Below are positions 20,432 to 27,848 of a stretch of DNA of 64,000 nt, in pieces. The notes under the pieces are model-generated. The model searched no databases, had not been told where the DNA came from, and saw only the letters and a list, made by a program, of their open reading frames with translations. The stretch lies in NCBI RefSeq assembly GCF_014284125.1, contig NZ_JACOFX010000021.1, positions 24,027 to 88,026 on the forward strand, read 5' to 3'. This DNA comes from Undibacterium umbellatum (GTDB lineage: Bacteria; Pseudomonadota; Gammaproteobacteria; Burkholderiales; Burkholderiaceae_D). Numbering within the stretch: the stretch's first letter is position 1; every line of letters begins with the position of its first letter. The position numbers were made by a program, and so were the translations under genes.

Positions 20432-21358
20432 CTAAAAAGGTGTTTTCAGTTGAGAGAATTCACGTGGCGACATGCCAAAATGTCGCCGGAATAGTTTGGA
20501 GAAATGGCTGGGATTAGCATAGCCTGTTTGCATCACAACTTCAGTGATGCTGAGTTCTGTACAACTGAGCAAATGCGCGGCAGCCTGCATGCGTTTTTCT
20601 TGCAAATAGGCATGTACCGAATTTCCAAACAGGGCCTTGAAACCTTCCTTCAGCTTGCGCTCATTCAGGTTAGAAGCATGGGCAAGTTCTGCCAATGACC
20701 AATTGTGATCCAGTCTTGCCAGCATACATTCACGCGCGCGATCCAGTTTTTTATGGTCCCGCTTTTGCATGGCAAGTTTGTCCTGGCTTCGTGGAGTGGC
20801 CAGGATGGATAACAAGGCTTCCACCATCAACGACAATAATTCCAGTGCCTTGCTATGCAAGAAAAGCTGTTGAGTTCCTTCAGGTGTGCGCTGACGAAAA
20901 ATTTGCTCGGCAATCGCCCTAATTGCTGCTGAGGCAGGGAACTGATAGAGAAAGCTGTCTTCACCAGCTGGACGCAAGCTTGCATTAGCTGCAAGCTGCT
21001 GCAACATGGTCTGGATTTGCATGCCTCTTATTTGCTCCAGTGTTTGCGCTGTAAAATGTATCTCGATAGCGCGCAGACGCTGATGTCCAGGTAGGTTGGT
21101 TTCCGAACAGCTATTGCTGGGTGAGGCAAACAGCAAAGCCTGATCTGGTGCGAAATGGATGCGCGAACGGTCAGCCAGTATGGATTCGCCGCTGCCTTCC
21201 AGAAATACACAAAGAGCCAGGCAGGGTGGTGATTCTGATTTGACGCTACGATACTGCTGCGGTGTGTAATCAATATGGGAAATCTTGACCCCGGGGCCAG
21301 TACTGATCTGTAGACGGGTTTCTTCAAACTGTGTTGACATCGGTCGCAAACCGTTCAT
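20432..21358 (-). CDS. AraC-family regulator, YbtA/PchR-like
   Basis: 308 residues. The C-terminal ~100 residues carry the double helix-turn-helix of the AraC family (WSLAELAHASNLNERKLKEG, then LSITEVVMQTGYANPSHFSKLFRRHFGMSP). The N-terminal part would sense the ferric siderophore, as in YbtA and PchR, which activate receptor and biosynthesis genes when it is bound. The first ATG is at 21358; an in-frame ATG (MSTQFEETR) at 21340 is also possible. A Fur box lies ~90 bp upstream. It is convergent with the transporter operon. The targets are probably the divergent promoters around 10.5 kb, but I did not identify its operator repeats. Confidence 0.92.
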   Translation of the reverse strand: MNGLRPMSTQFEETRLQISTGPGVKISHIDYTPQQYRSVKSESPPCLALCVFLEGSGESILADRSRIHFAPDQALLFASPSNSCSETNLPGHQRLRAIEIHFTAQTLEQIRGMQIQTMLQQLAANASLRPAGEDSFLYQFPASAAIRAIAEQIFRQRTPEGTQQLFLHSKALELLSLMVEALLSILATPRSQDKLAMQKRDHKKLDRARECMLARLDHNWSLAELAHASNLNERKLKEGFKALFGNSVHAYLQEKRMQAAAHLLSCTELSITEVVMQTGYANPSHFSKLFRRHFGMSPREFSQLKTPF

Positions 21359-21445
21359 AAACGCTCACTACAAAGTACGGTTGAACAAATGTAGCCTGTA
21401 GTAGATATCGAGATACGGGAATGTCATGCAGGCAACAAGTTTATT

Positions 21446-21464
21446 CTAAATGAGAATCACTATC
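21446..21464. promoter_or_regulatory. Fur box upstream of the AraC regulator gene
   Basis: CTAAATGAGAATCACTATC matches the Fur consensus at about 14 of 19 positions and shares its left half (CTAAATGAGAAT) exactly with the box at 10517-10535. It lies ~90 bp before the regulator start, so both the regulator and the structural genes appear to be under direct iron control. Confidence 0.72.
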
Positions 21465-21479
21465 ATTGCCAAGTGTTTT

Positions 21480-21776
21480 TTATTGTCTTTTTGCGTATTC
21501 CGGGAGAACAGTCGCAAGTGTAATCAAGGTCATGAATAGATCTTCGTGAAGTTCAGCATACCCGGCGATGATAATGCGTATGCGGCATTTTCCCATGTGC
21601 AACCAGGCTTTGATGGCTTCTGAATCGTTACTTGCCGTAATCCATGGCGTCAACGTTGCCCGGTTGATGCCTGATGTTCCGTCGAGGGTGGACGCGGGGG
21701 CATTTTCCAGTTTGCTTAGGGCAAAGAAGGGCTCGGGAGTAGCGGATTTGTCGATGTCAGGCATAGGTTTGGTCAA
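21480..21776 (-). pseudogene. N-terminal fragment of a tyrosine-type integrase
   Basis: A 98-residue frame. Residues ~30-60 (LDGTSGINRA, then NDSEAIKAWLH) resemble the N-terminal core-binding part of site-specific integrases from betaproteobacteria, which read LDGxxGxNRA...NDxxAIxAWL. After WLH the similarity ends and an unrelated 35-residue tail follows, with no catalytic domain. It is therefore read as a truncated remnant marking the junction between the siderophore locus and the defence island. The identification rests on a short match remembered from the family. Confidence 0.45.
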
Positions 21777-21807
21777 TTCGTTTGCTCGGCCATAAAGTGG
21801 GTCTCAG

Positions 21808-23208
21808 TCACGATGCACCGCCATGTTTCTCCTGCCAGGCCGCAAACTCCAGAGGTCTGAGACCAAAACGAACAGCATTGCCGGCATGCAGGGTTTTGAA
21901 TTCTGCCAGCGCCAGTTCGGTAAAATGATCCTTGTCCGCTTCTGCAACCTGAGCAGGTATTTTTGCACGTACGACGATTTCTGTGGCAAATGCATCGCTG
22001 CGAACGATGGCGGCAACAAGCTCTGCCAACGCTTGGCGGTAGCGCAGGCGAAAGATATCTGGTGGAACCAGGTTTTGTTTCACGGCGACATATTGCTGAC
22101 AGGAACGTTCATATGCCCATACAAAAACATCGAGCAAAAGGTCGATGCGATTAAGTTCATACACCCCAAGCATGGCATCGACATAGGCTTGCTGCGGCAC
22201 ATCGATAAAGGACAGAGGACACAGGTTGTGGCGGATGAAAGGAATATTGGCTGCCAGCCTTGAGACTCGTTTATTAACGTCTTCAAAGGGCTGCAGATAG
22301 GGTAGGTGGACCATCAGGAAAAATGCTTGCTCGAACGGATCTTGTATCTCCGCAGCCATCTTGATGACGATGCCAAATAATTCTTCCAGTCGCTGCGGCA
22401 AGGCGACAGGCAAATACACGCTGCCGCCTATTTCTACGGCGCGGCTACGGATACGGCCGCAAGCCGAAGGATCAGCCATTAATCCATCCGACAAGAAAGC
22501 ATGCAAGGCAATAATCGTGTCCGTATTGAGTTGTGCATGCTCTGGATTGCACACCAGATATTCGATGGCCTCTTTGTGGTTCAGGATCATCTGAGTTTCA
22601 AATGCATTCTTACCTTCGGCGGCCTGGCCGAATTCGATCAGCCGTTCTGTATCGAGACGGCTGTAGGTGTTCCCTTCGAGTTGTGAAGAGGCCCATGACA
22701 GATCGATTAGCAAGCGATTCAGCACGTCACGGGCGAAAGTGCCAGCGGGGGCCTGTTCAGCTGGTGAACGTCCCAGCTTGTGTAGTTGTTCGCGCAGGCC
22801 CAGGGGGACGTAAGCTGTCAGGTTGGGGTGGTACTGTTCAAGAAATTCAAGTTTGTAGCCAACCGGTGTACGTAAGTGACGCGACTGACGCACGAAGGCT
22901 TTAATCTTTTCGCTTTCTGGAGAAGTGGGTACATACATCTCTGAAGATGCCTTGCCTGCCGTCGTGACCTGGTTGTCGTTTGATGCTTCTGGCACCATTT
23001 GGCGGCGCATATAGCGTAGTGCACGACTTCCACCGCTAGATTGGATGCGGCCTTGGTCTATGAGGAGAGCTAGCCTGCGCTGTAAGGTGCGGCGTGGAAT
23101 TTGATCACTGAGGGCTTGTAAGAGGGCGTCCATGCCAATACCGTCGTCATGCAAGGAAATCAGCTCAACCAGGTGATCTAACTCTTGGGGGAGGGTGGGT
23201 TTTGGCAT
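21808..23208 (-). CDS. Fic-fold protein with degenerate catalytic motif and N-terminal winged-helix-like region
   Basis: 466 residues. The first ~70 residues look like a winged-helix DNA-binding segment (MDALLQALSDQIPRRTLQRR, then LALLIDQGRI). The middle is a Fic domain of the COG3177 type: LEGNTYS near residue 165, NHKEAIEYLV, and the motif region near 306 reading LQPFEDVNKRVSRLAAN. Active Fic AMP-transferases have HPFxxGNGR or HPFEDGNKR. Here the catalytic His is Gln and the first loop Gly is Val, so AMPylation by the standard mechanism is unlikely. The role may be regulatory: nucleotide binding coupled to DNA binding. Palindromes upstream could be its operator. It stands alone on its strand. 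Confidence 0.82.
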   Translation of the reverse strand: MPKPTLPQELDHLVELISLHDDGIGMDALLQALSDQIPRRTLQRRLALLIDQGRIQSSGGSRALRYMRRQMVPEASNDNQVTTAGKASSEMYVPTSPESEKIKAFVRQSRHLRTPVGYKLEFLEQYHPNLTAYVPLGLREQLHKLGRSPAEQAPAGTFARDVLNRLLIDLSWASSQLEGNTYSRLDTERLIEFGQAAEGKNAFETQMILNHKEAIEYLVCNPEHAQLNTDTIIALHAFLSDGLMADPSACGRIRSRAVEIGGSVYLPVALPQRLEELFGIVIKMAAEIQDPFEQAFFLMVHLPYLQPFEDVNKRVSRLAANIPFIRHNLCPLSFIDVPQQAYVDAMLGVYELNRIDLLLDVFVWAYERSCQQYVAVKQNLVPPDIFRLRYRQALAELVAAIVRSDAFATEIVVRAKIPAQVAEADKDHFTELALAEFKTLHAGNAVRFGLRPLEFAAWQEKHGGAS

Positions 23209-23586
23209 TTTGGGGTTGGCATAGTGCTGTTCATGCCATTATCGCGCCAAATAAAGTGGCGCGTAAATGAATTTGTGCCATTTTATGTGCCAGATTGGTG
23301 GCGCGAGATACTAAGGTCGCATACTTCTTAACTTGAAGATAACTGCAAGAAGTTCAGACGTTTACCATGATGGTAAAGTATTGCTCAAAGTGGAGCAAAT
23401 TACCATCATGTCAATTTGGTCTCCCGTGATCGAGCATGCCCTCAATAACGTGCTCGTATATTCTAGCTGCGTAGCCCAACGCGATCCCACTCCCGCTCCT
23501 TTTTGAGGAAACTAAGCCGGTGATGCCATCTTGGTAATAGAGTCAAAATTCACAGTAAGGTAGCTTTTGACTTTTTGAACTTGTAC
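23209..23586. promoter_or_regulatory. Intergenic region with several palindromes
   Basis: No gene is visible. At 23243-23263 CGCGCCA and TGGCGCG form a dyad directly upstream of the Fic gene, and TGGCGCG recurs at 23299-23305; these are possible operators for its winged-helix region. A second cluster at 23361-23407 combines the perfect palindrome TTTACCATGATGGTAAA with TTGCTC/GAGCAA arms and an outer GATGGTAA/TTACCATC pair. A dyad at 23541-23572 (AGTCAAAA/TTTTGACT followed by T's) could serve as a terminator near the Shedu gene's 3' end. All roles are inferred. Confidence 0.5.
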
Positions 23587-25044
23587 TTAAAACAGGTCTG
23601 GTTCAGGTTTTGGAGCCAACTGTATATCCAGGAATTCAAGCTTCGCGAGAAGCTCATCAAAGGTGACGATGTCTACGTCCTTACACGCGTTTCGGAACAC
23701 TTCAAAGCTACGCAATTTGATTGGATCTGTGGGCAAGCAACCAGCTACAACCACGCATTTAACCACGTCAGCCTTGGACAAGCGTAAGCTCGGGTCATCA
23801 TTTACATGAACCATCCAGCGTTGCTTAAGCTCACTCTGCTGAAATAGTACTTGAGTAACGGCGCTAGAGAGCTCAGAGTTTGGCCCAAAGATATCCTGCC
23901 CACGGTAGGCCGTACCCTGCAATAAGACTGTTTCGGGTGTTTTGATTTCAACAATGGCGAGTGCCTGACCACATTCCCTGAACAAGAAATCGCCAATCTG
24001 AGCACCAGCACCAGTCAAGGTGGAGCCCTTCGCGTGAAATTGTGTATGAGCCAACTCGACGGGACGTGCAAAAGCCATGCTAAGTACGAATTTGTTATTC
24101 TCAAAGAATGTTTGCCAGTACCGCTCTGAGAGCTTACTGGCGAGTTTCGCCTTGAAATCTACAATCATCTTTGCGAGCGTTACCCGTTCTATCTCGGCAT
24201 GCAGAATCATTAACTCTTGTGGGGCTTCGGTAATTAATTCCCCGAGATGCTCACGGACTGCTTGAACGTTGGAGCGACGTTCGACACGTTTACGTGCCGC
24301 CGCCTGCTTGCTCCCCTCAAGTCGAACTTCGACCAAGGGAGGATTCGCTCGCACTATTCGTTGGAACCTTTCGGGATCTAGTCTTGTGAGCAAGTCGTCG
24401 TGCACAATGCTTTGTTTCGTTTGACGGATAAGCTTACGACCTTTCGTCTTGACCCGATTGAAGGCGCGACGTAGATCATCGACGTCCTGAGTGCTAATGG
24501 AAACTACTCCTTCTTTAGCATGCATTTCTGGGGATTGGCTTATCACTAGGACATCCACGTCCTGGATCCGTGTTAAGCCTTGCCAGACAGCCTCCAGATC
24601 CTTGTTTAGACCTAAGCCATTGTTGGTAGAATCAAAGAGGCCCCATGCCAATCGCAAATCAATCTGCGATGCCGCAACTTCAGCGTCCTCCGCCAACTCT
24701 TTGTCGTTGTCATCGACATAGATGACCGTAGTAAACCTCCCGTTCTTTGGAGTCAAATAGCGCAGAGCATGTGGATTTACGTGGATCGGTCGCATGATGA
24801 TACTGTTCGGAAATATGGTAGCTAATAAGGGCCACTCCTCTTCGGGCATTGCATGCCAAATCCTCGCGTGATTGTTGATAAGCTTGTAAGTTCGAAGGAA
24901 GAGTTTTTGTGCAGACTCTCCACCCTCTGTCGCTGCTTCCAAGCGAAAGTGTGCTCTCAGCACGTCGTCATCATTAAATGGCTGTGGCGTGATCGTAACT
25001 CCTCCTGTCCCGTTTTCCATCTGCAAATCCTCTGTCATGGTCAT
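23587..25044 (-). CDS. sduA: Shedu-type anti-phage nuclease (SduA, DUF4263)
   Basis: 485 residues. The C-terminal ~160 residues match the Shedu DUF4263 nuclease: GDFLFRECG, then IVEIKTPE (the D...ExK core of a PD-(D/E)xK nuclease, near residue 365), AYRGQDIFGPNSELSSAVTQ and a conserved Gln/Leu-rich helix. Shedu proteins are single-gene defences that form oligomeric nucleases restricting phage. The N-terminal half is a variable sensor region with no recognised domain. The start ATGACCATGACAGAG has two in-frame ATGs. It lies 78 bp downstream of the SEC-C nuclease gene on the same strand, so the two may be co-transcribed. Confidence 0.82.
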   Translation of the reverse strand: MTMTEDLQMENGTGGVTITPQPFNDDDVLRAHFRLEAATEGGESAQKLFLRTYKLINNHARIWHAMPEEEWPLLATIFPNSIIMRPIHVNPHALRYLTPKNGRFTTVIYVDDNDKELAEDAEVAASQIDLRLAWGLFDSTNNGLGLNKDLEAVWQGLTRIQDVDVLVISQSPEMHAKEGVVSISTQDVDDLRRAFNRVKTKGRKLIRQTKQSIVHDDLLTRLDPERFQRIVRANPPLVEVRLEGSKQAAARKRVERRSNVQAVREHLGELITEAPQELMILHAEIERVTLAKMIVDFKAKLASKLSERYWQTFFENNKFVLSMAFARPVELAHTQFHAKGSTLTGAGAQIGDFLFRECGQALAIVEIKTPETVLLQGTAYRGQDIFGPNSELSSAVTQVLFQQSELKQRWMVHVNDDPSLRLSKADVVKCVVVAGCLPTDPIKLRSFEVFRNACKDVDIVTFDELLAKLEFLDIQLAPKPEPDLF

Positions 25045-25122
25045 TATCTATGACTGGCTTACGCCGGTCTTCAAAAAGTAAGGAGACCCTCGGTGCATGG
25101 GGGACGTGTGACTTCCCCCTGA

Positions 25123-27588
25123 TTATGTTGCTCTTTCAATGCAGCACTTCTTGAACTTCTTCCCACTGCCGCACGGGCATTGCTCGTTCCGTCCAACATG
25201 CTTCCCGGTTGCAGCTACATTTTTCAGCCGTTTCTCGCGCAGGAGTTCAGCCATCTCCACAAGTTTCGGTCGCTCGATGAATGAGATGTCGGACTGTCGG
25301 ATCACTTTCCAGTCGGCGGTGTTGAGTTTCCCATCGAAGTCGAATGCAAGTTCCAAGAGGTGTCTGTCGGTTTCTCCGTGGAGTAGCATAATCGCTTTAA
25401 CGTGCTTCTGGAACTCGTTGGATGCTGTTGTTCCCCATCGCTCGCTCCAAGGGACTACGGTGAGCCGTACGTTGCCGTGTGTGGAAAATGGGCGAGGTCG
25501 GGAATCGGGGATACGTTCAATTTCTTGCTGCACGTAGTCAAAAATATCCGTACGCCAATGTCCTCCTAGGTCTAGGATGTAGGCAGCAATCTCAGACCTG
25601 CCAGGTTTGCTTGATAGTGCCAAGAGATCAAGGAGCGTTGCCATGAGCGGCGGCATGTCTTGCCGTAGCGGCGATATGGCCGCAGGGTCGCCTAACCGTG
25701 CGCTGTAGAACTCGTCAATCTTTTGCCGGTATCCCAGCGCTTGGATGCGCGCTTTTGGTCCTTGCATGGCGTCCTCAAGGTGCTTGACGTAGTGATTGTG
25801 CTTCAGGTAAAGCCCGAGGTGGTCCAGTTCGTCGTCCAGTTGCACGTTGCTGGAAGCGAACGCCTCTTTGCGCTGCTCGACGAAATGGAGGAATTCGAGT
25901 GGGTTGGTGAATATATCCGCGTACACTCGGAGGTCTCCAAGGGACAGCGCCCATAAGGGTTCAGTTCCGACCTCGACTCCGATCTTGCTGACCCGCTGCG
26001 CCTGAGCCGCGATTTCGGTGAACTGGTCAAGTGTAATCGCGCACAGCGTGACCTGGCGGTAGTCACCATTGCGGATTCGAAAAATCTCATTTCCGTCCCT
26101 ATTAAAGAGCGGAACCTCCTTCGCCCCGCGCAAGTACTTCAAGAATCTGCTGCCCTGCTTTGCGGGATCCGCCAGCAGCGCCTTGAGCGATTTCACGTGA
26201 GCATCGAAGTCTGTTGTCGGGTCAGTGTAGGTGAATGCGCCGGCTTTGATCTCAATGACAAAGAGGTGGTCGTCGTAAATGAGGATCCCGTCGGTTTCGC
26301 AAGTCTTGGCCTTCTTGCCGCCCTCGGCAAACGAGTAGTAGACCTCCTGGAGAATCGTTGCTCGCGGGAGGATACGGGCGAGATATTCGAATGGTAGGCG
26401 TTCAGTAACCTCCTTCCGCGTTGCGATCCATGATTGTTTCGCGGCTTCGGCCAATTGGTAGACGCGTTTTTCGATCTGGCGGAAGAAATGGTCGAATAGC
26501 GTGGTCTGGTCGAAGCAGTAGTAATTACTACCGACTTTCAGGAAAGGACGTTTGAACGTTGGCCAGATCCGTAGCGGCCAGCCCTTAAAATTGCCTTCGC
26601 TGAGAAAATCTGTTTCCTGTCCGGGCGACCAGGAGAAGTCGTTGAGCAGTTCGCTGGGGAGATTTGTTACCTTTTGCAGATCGAAGAGATCAAGACCGAA
26701 GAATTTGCCGAATACAGCATCGCGTTTCTCGGCAAGGCCGTGCTTAAGCACGGTTCTGTCCATTTGTTCCGCTAGTGTTCCTTCGCTGGCAATACCCGCC
26801 TGAATGTCATCCTCCAGCGCGTCCAGAGATTCATGCCGGAATTCGTCCATCGCTTGAATGGCCTCGCCGAATCCCATCGTAAGCGAGTGCCAGACCTTCG
26901 CAAGTTCGTTGCACAGCTGGTTTCCGTCGAGGCCGTATGCTTTCTCAATGTTTTTGCTCTGGGGAATGAGGAGCTCTCGAAGCGCAGGGATGCTGTGGGC
27001 CTGGTATCCAACGCCTGAGACGTTGCACCACATTATTTGCGCGCGGAAGCGGAATTCTTCGGCCGCTTCGCTTACTTCGGGGAGCGTGGTCCTTCGGTGA
27101 GCGCTCTCGCTGATGAAGAACCACGGATTGAGTTTCTCAAATATCGACGTCACTGCCTGGTCTAGTCGCTGCCAGGTTTCTTCGTCCATCTCTTTCTGAT
27201 TCTCATCAGGAGGTGTGGCGGCGATGAGGCTCTGAACGTAGTCGATCATCCGCTGCTTGTGCACGTGTTCAGCCTTGATTTCGATCTCACTGGTTATGTC
27301 CATGTGGGCCACAGTACGCTCCCCCCAAGCCCGGTGCAGCAGGGAGAGGGGTTCTGAGGCAGCGATGACAGTCATGGCCTCCGCGATGAGCAAGTCGATC
27401 TCGCTCACAATCCTAGGATACGCCTCTGCCAAGCGCTTGTGATAATCCTTGAACTGGTCAGGCTGCCAGTTGGACTGGCCAACGGTCAGGTTCCCGAACC
27501 GAGCCATAGATATCGGACCGTGCTCGAAGAATTCGTCCGGAGCGACTTTCTTCTTTTTTGCTTTATTGGAGTTGTTCCTTTTTTTCAT
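25123..27588 (-). CDS. Large PD-(D/E)xK nuclease-like protein with C-terminal SEC-C zinc finger
   Basis: 821 residues. The last ~22 residues are a SEC-C zinc-binding motif (RNEQCPCGSGKKFKKCC). In the middle (residues ~430-450) TDGILIYDDHLFVIEIKAG has the D...ExK pattern of restriction-type nucleases. The N-terminal ~400 residues are helical and unrecognised. GGCGAGAT precedes ATG 27588. SEC-C tails occur on SecA and on many uncharacterised proteins, some in defence islands. No signal peptide or membrane segment is seen. It is followed by the Shedu gene after 78 bp on the same strand. Nuclease action in phage defence is inferred from motif and context only. Confidence 0.72.
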   Translation of the reverse strand: MKKRNNSNKAKKKKVAPDEFFEHGPISMARFGNLTVGQSNWQPDQFKDYHKRLAEAYPRIVSEIDLLIAEAMTVIAASEPLSLLHRAWGERTVAHMDITSEIEIKAEHVHKQRMIDYVQSLIAATPPDENQKEMDEETWQRLDQAVTSIFEKLNPWFFISESAHRRTTLPEVSEAAEEFRFRAQIMWCNVSGVGYQAHSIPALRELLIPQSKNIEKAYGLDGNQLCNELAKVWHSLTMGFGEAIQAMDEFRHESLDALEDDIQAGIASEGTLAEQMDRTVLKHGLAEKRDAVFGKFFGLDLFDLQKVTNLPSELLNDFSWSPGQETDFLSEGNFKGWPLRIWPTFKRPFLKVGSNYYCFDQTTLFDHFFRQIEKRVYQLAEAAKQSWIATRKEVTERLPFEYLARILPRATILQEVYYSFAEGGKKAKTCETDGILIYDDHLFVIEIKAGAFTYTDPTTDFDAHVKSLKALLADPAKQGSRFLKYLRGAKEVPLFNRDGNEIFRIRNGDYRQVTLCAITLDQFTEIAAQAQRVSKIGVEVGTEPLWALSLGDLRVYADIFTNPLEFLHFVEQRKEAFASSNVQLDDELDHLGLYLKHNHYVKHLEDAMQGPKARIQALGYRQKIDEFYSARLGDPAAISPLRQDMPPLMATLLDLLALSSKPGRSEIAAYILDLGGHWRTDIFDYVQQEIERIPDSRPRPFSTHGNVRLTVVPWSERWGTTASNEFQKHVKAIMLLHGETDRHLLELAFDFDGKLNTADWKVIRQSDISFIERPKLVEMAELLREKRLKNVAATGKHVGRNEQCPCGSGKKFKKCCIERAT

Positions 27589-27848
27589 ATCTCGCCAAAT
27601 GTGCGGATTCTTATAAATGCGATCTCAATTTCGTACTGCACAATGACCAGCGATTCTTATTTCATAGTAGCTGCCAATTAGTATTTCGTAGTTGCTCCCT
27701 AATCTGATAGTTACACTGTCTTTGCATAGTCGCCAATGCAAATGTACTGCACGCGCATATAGCTGAAGCTAAGCGCATCGAATAATAGAGCATTTTGGCT
27801 CTGCAAACGATTCAACCTTCCCAACGGCTTCGTTACTTTGACGGGAAT

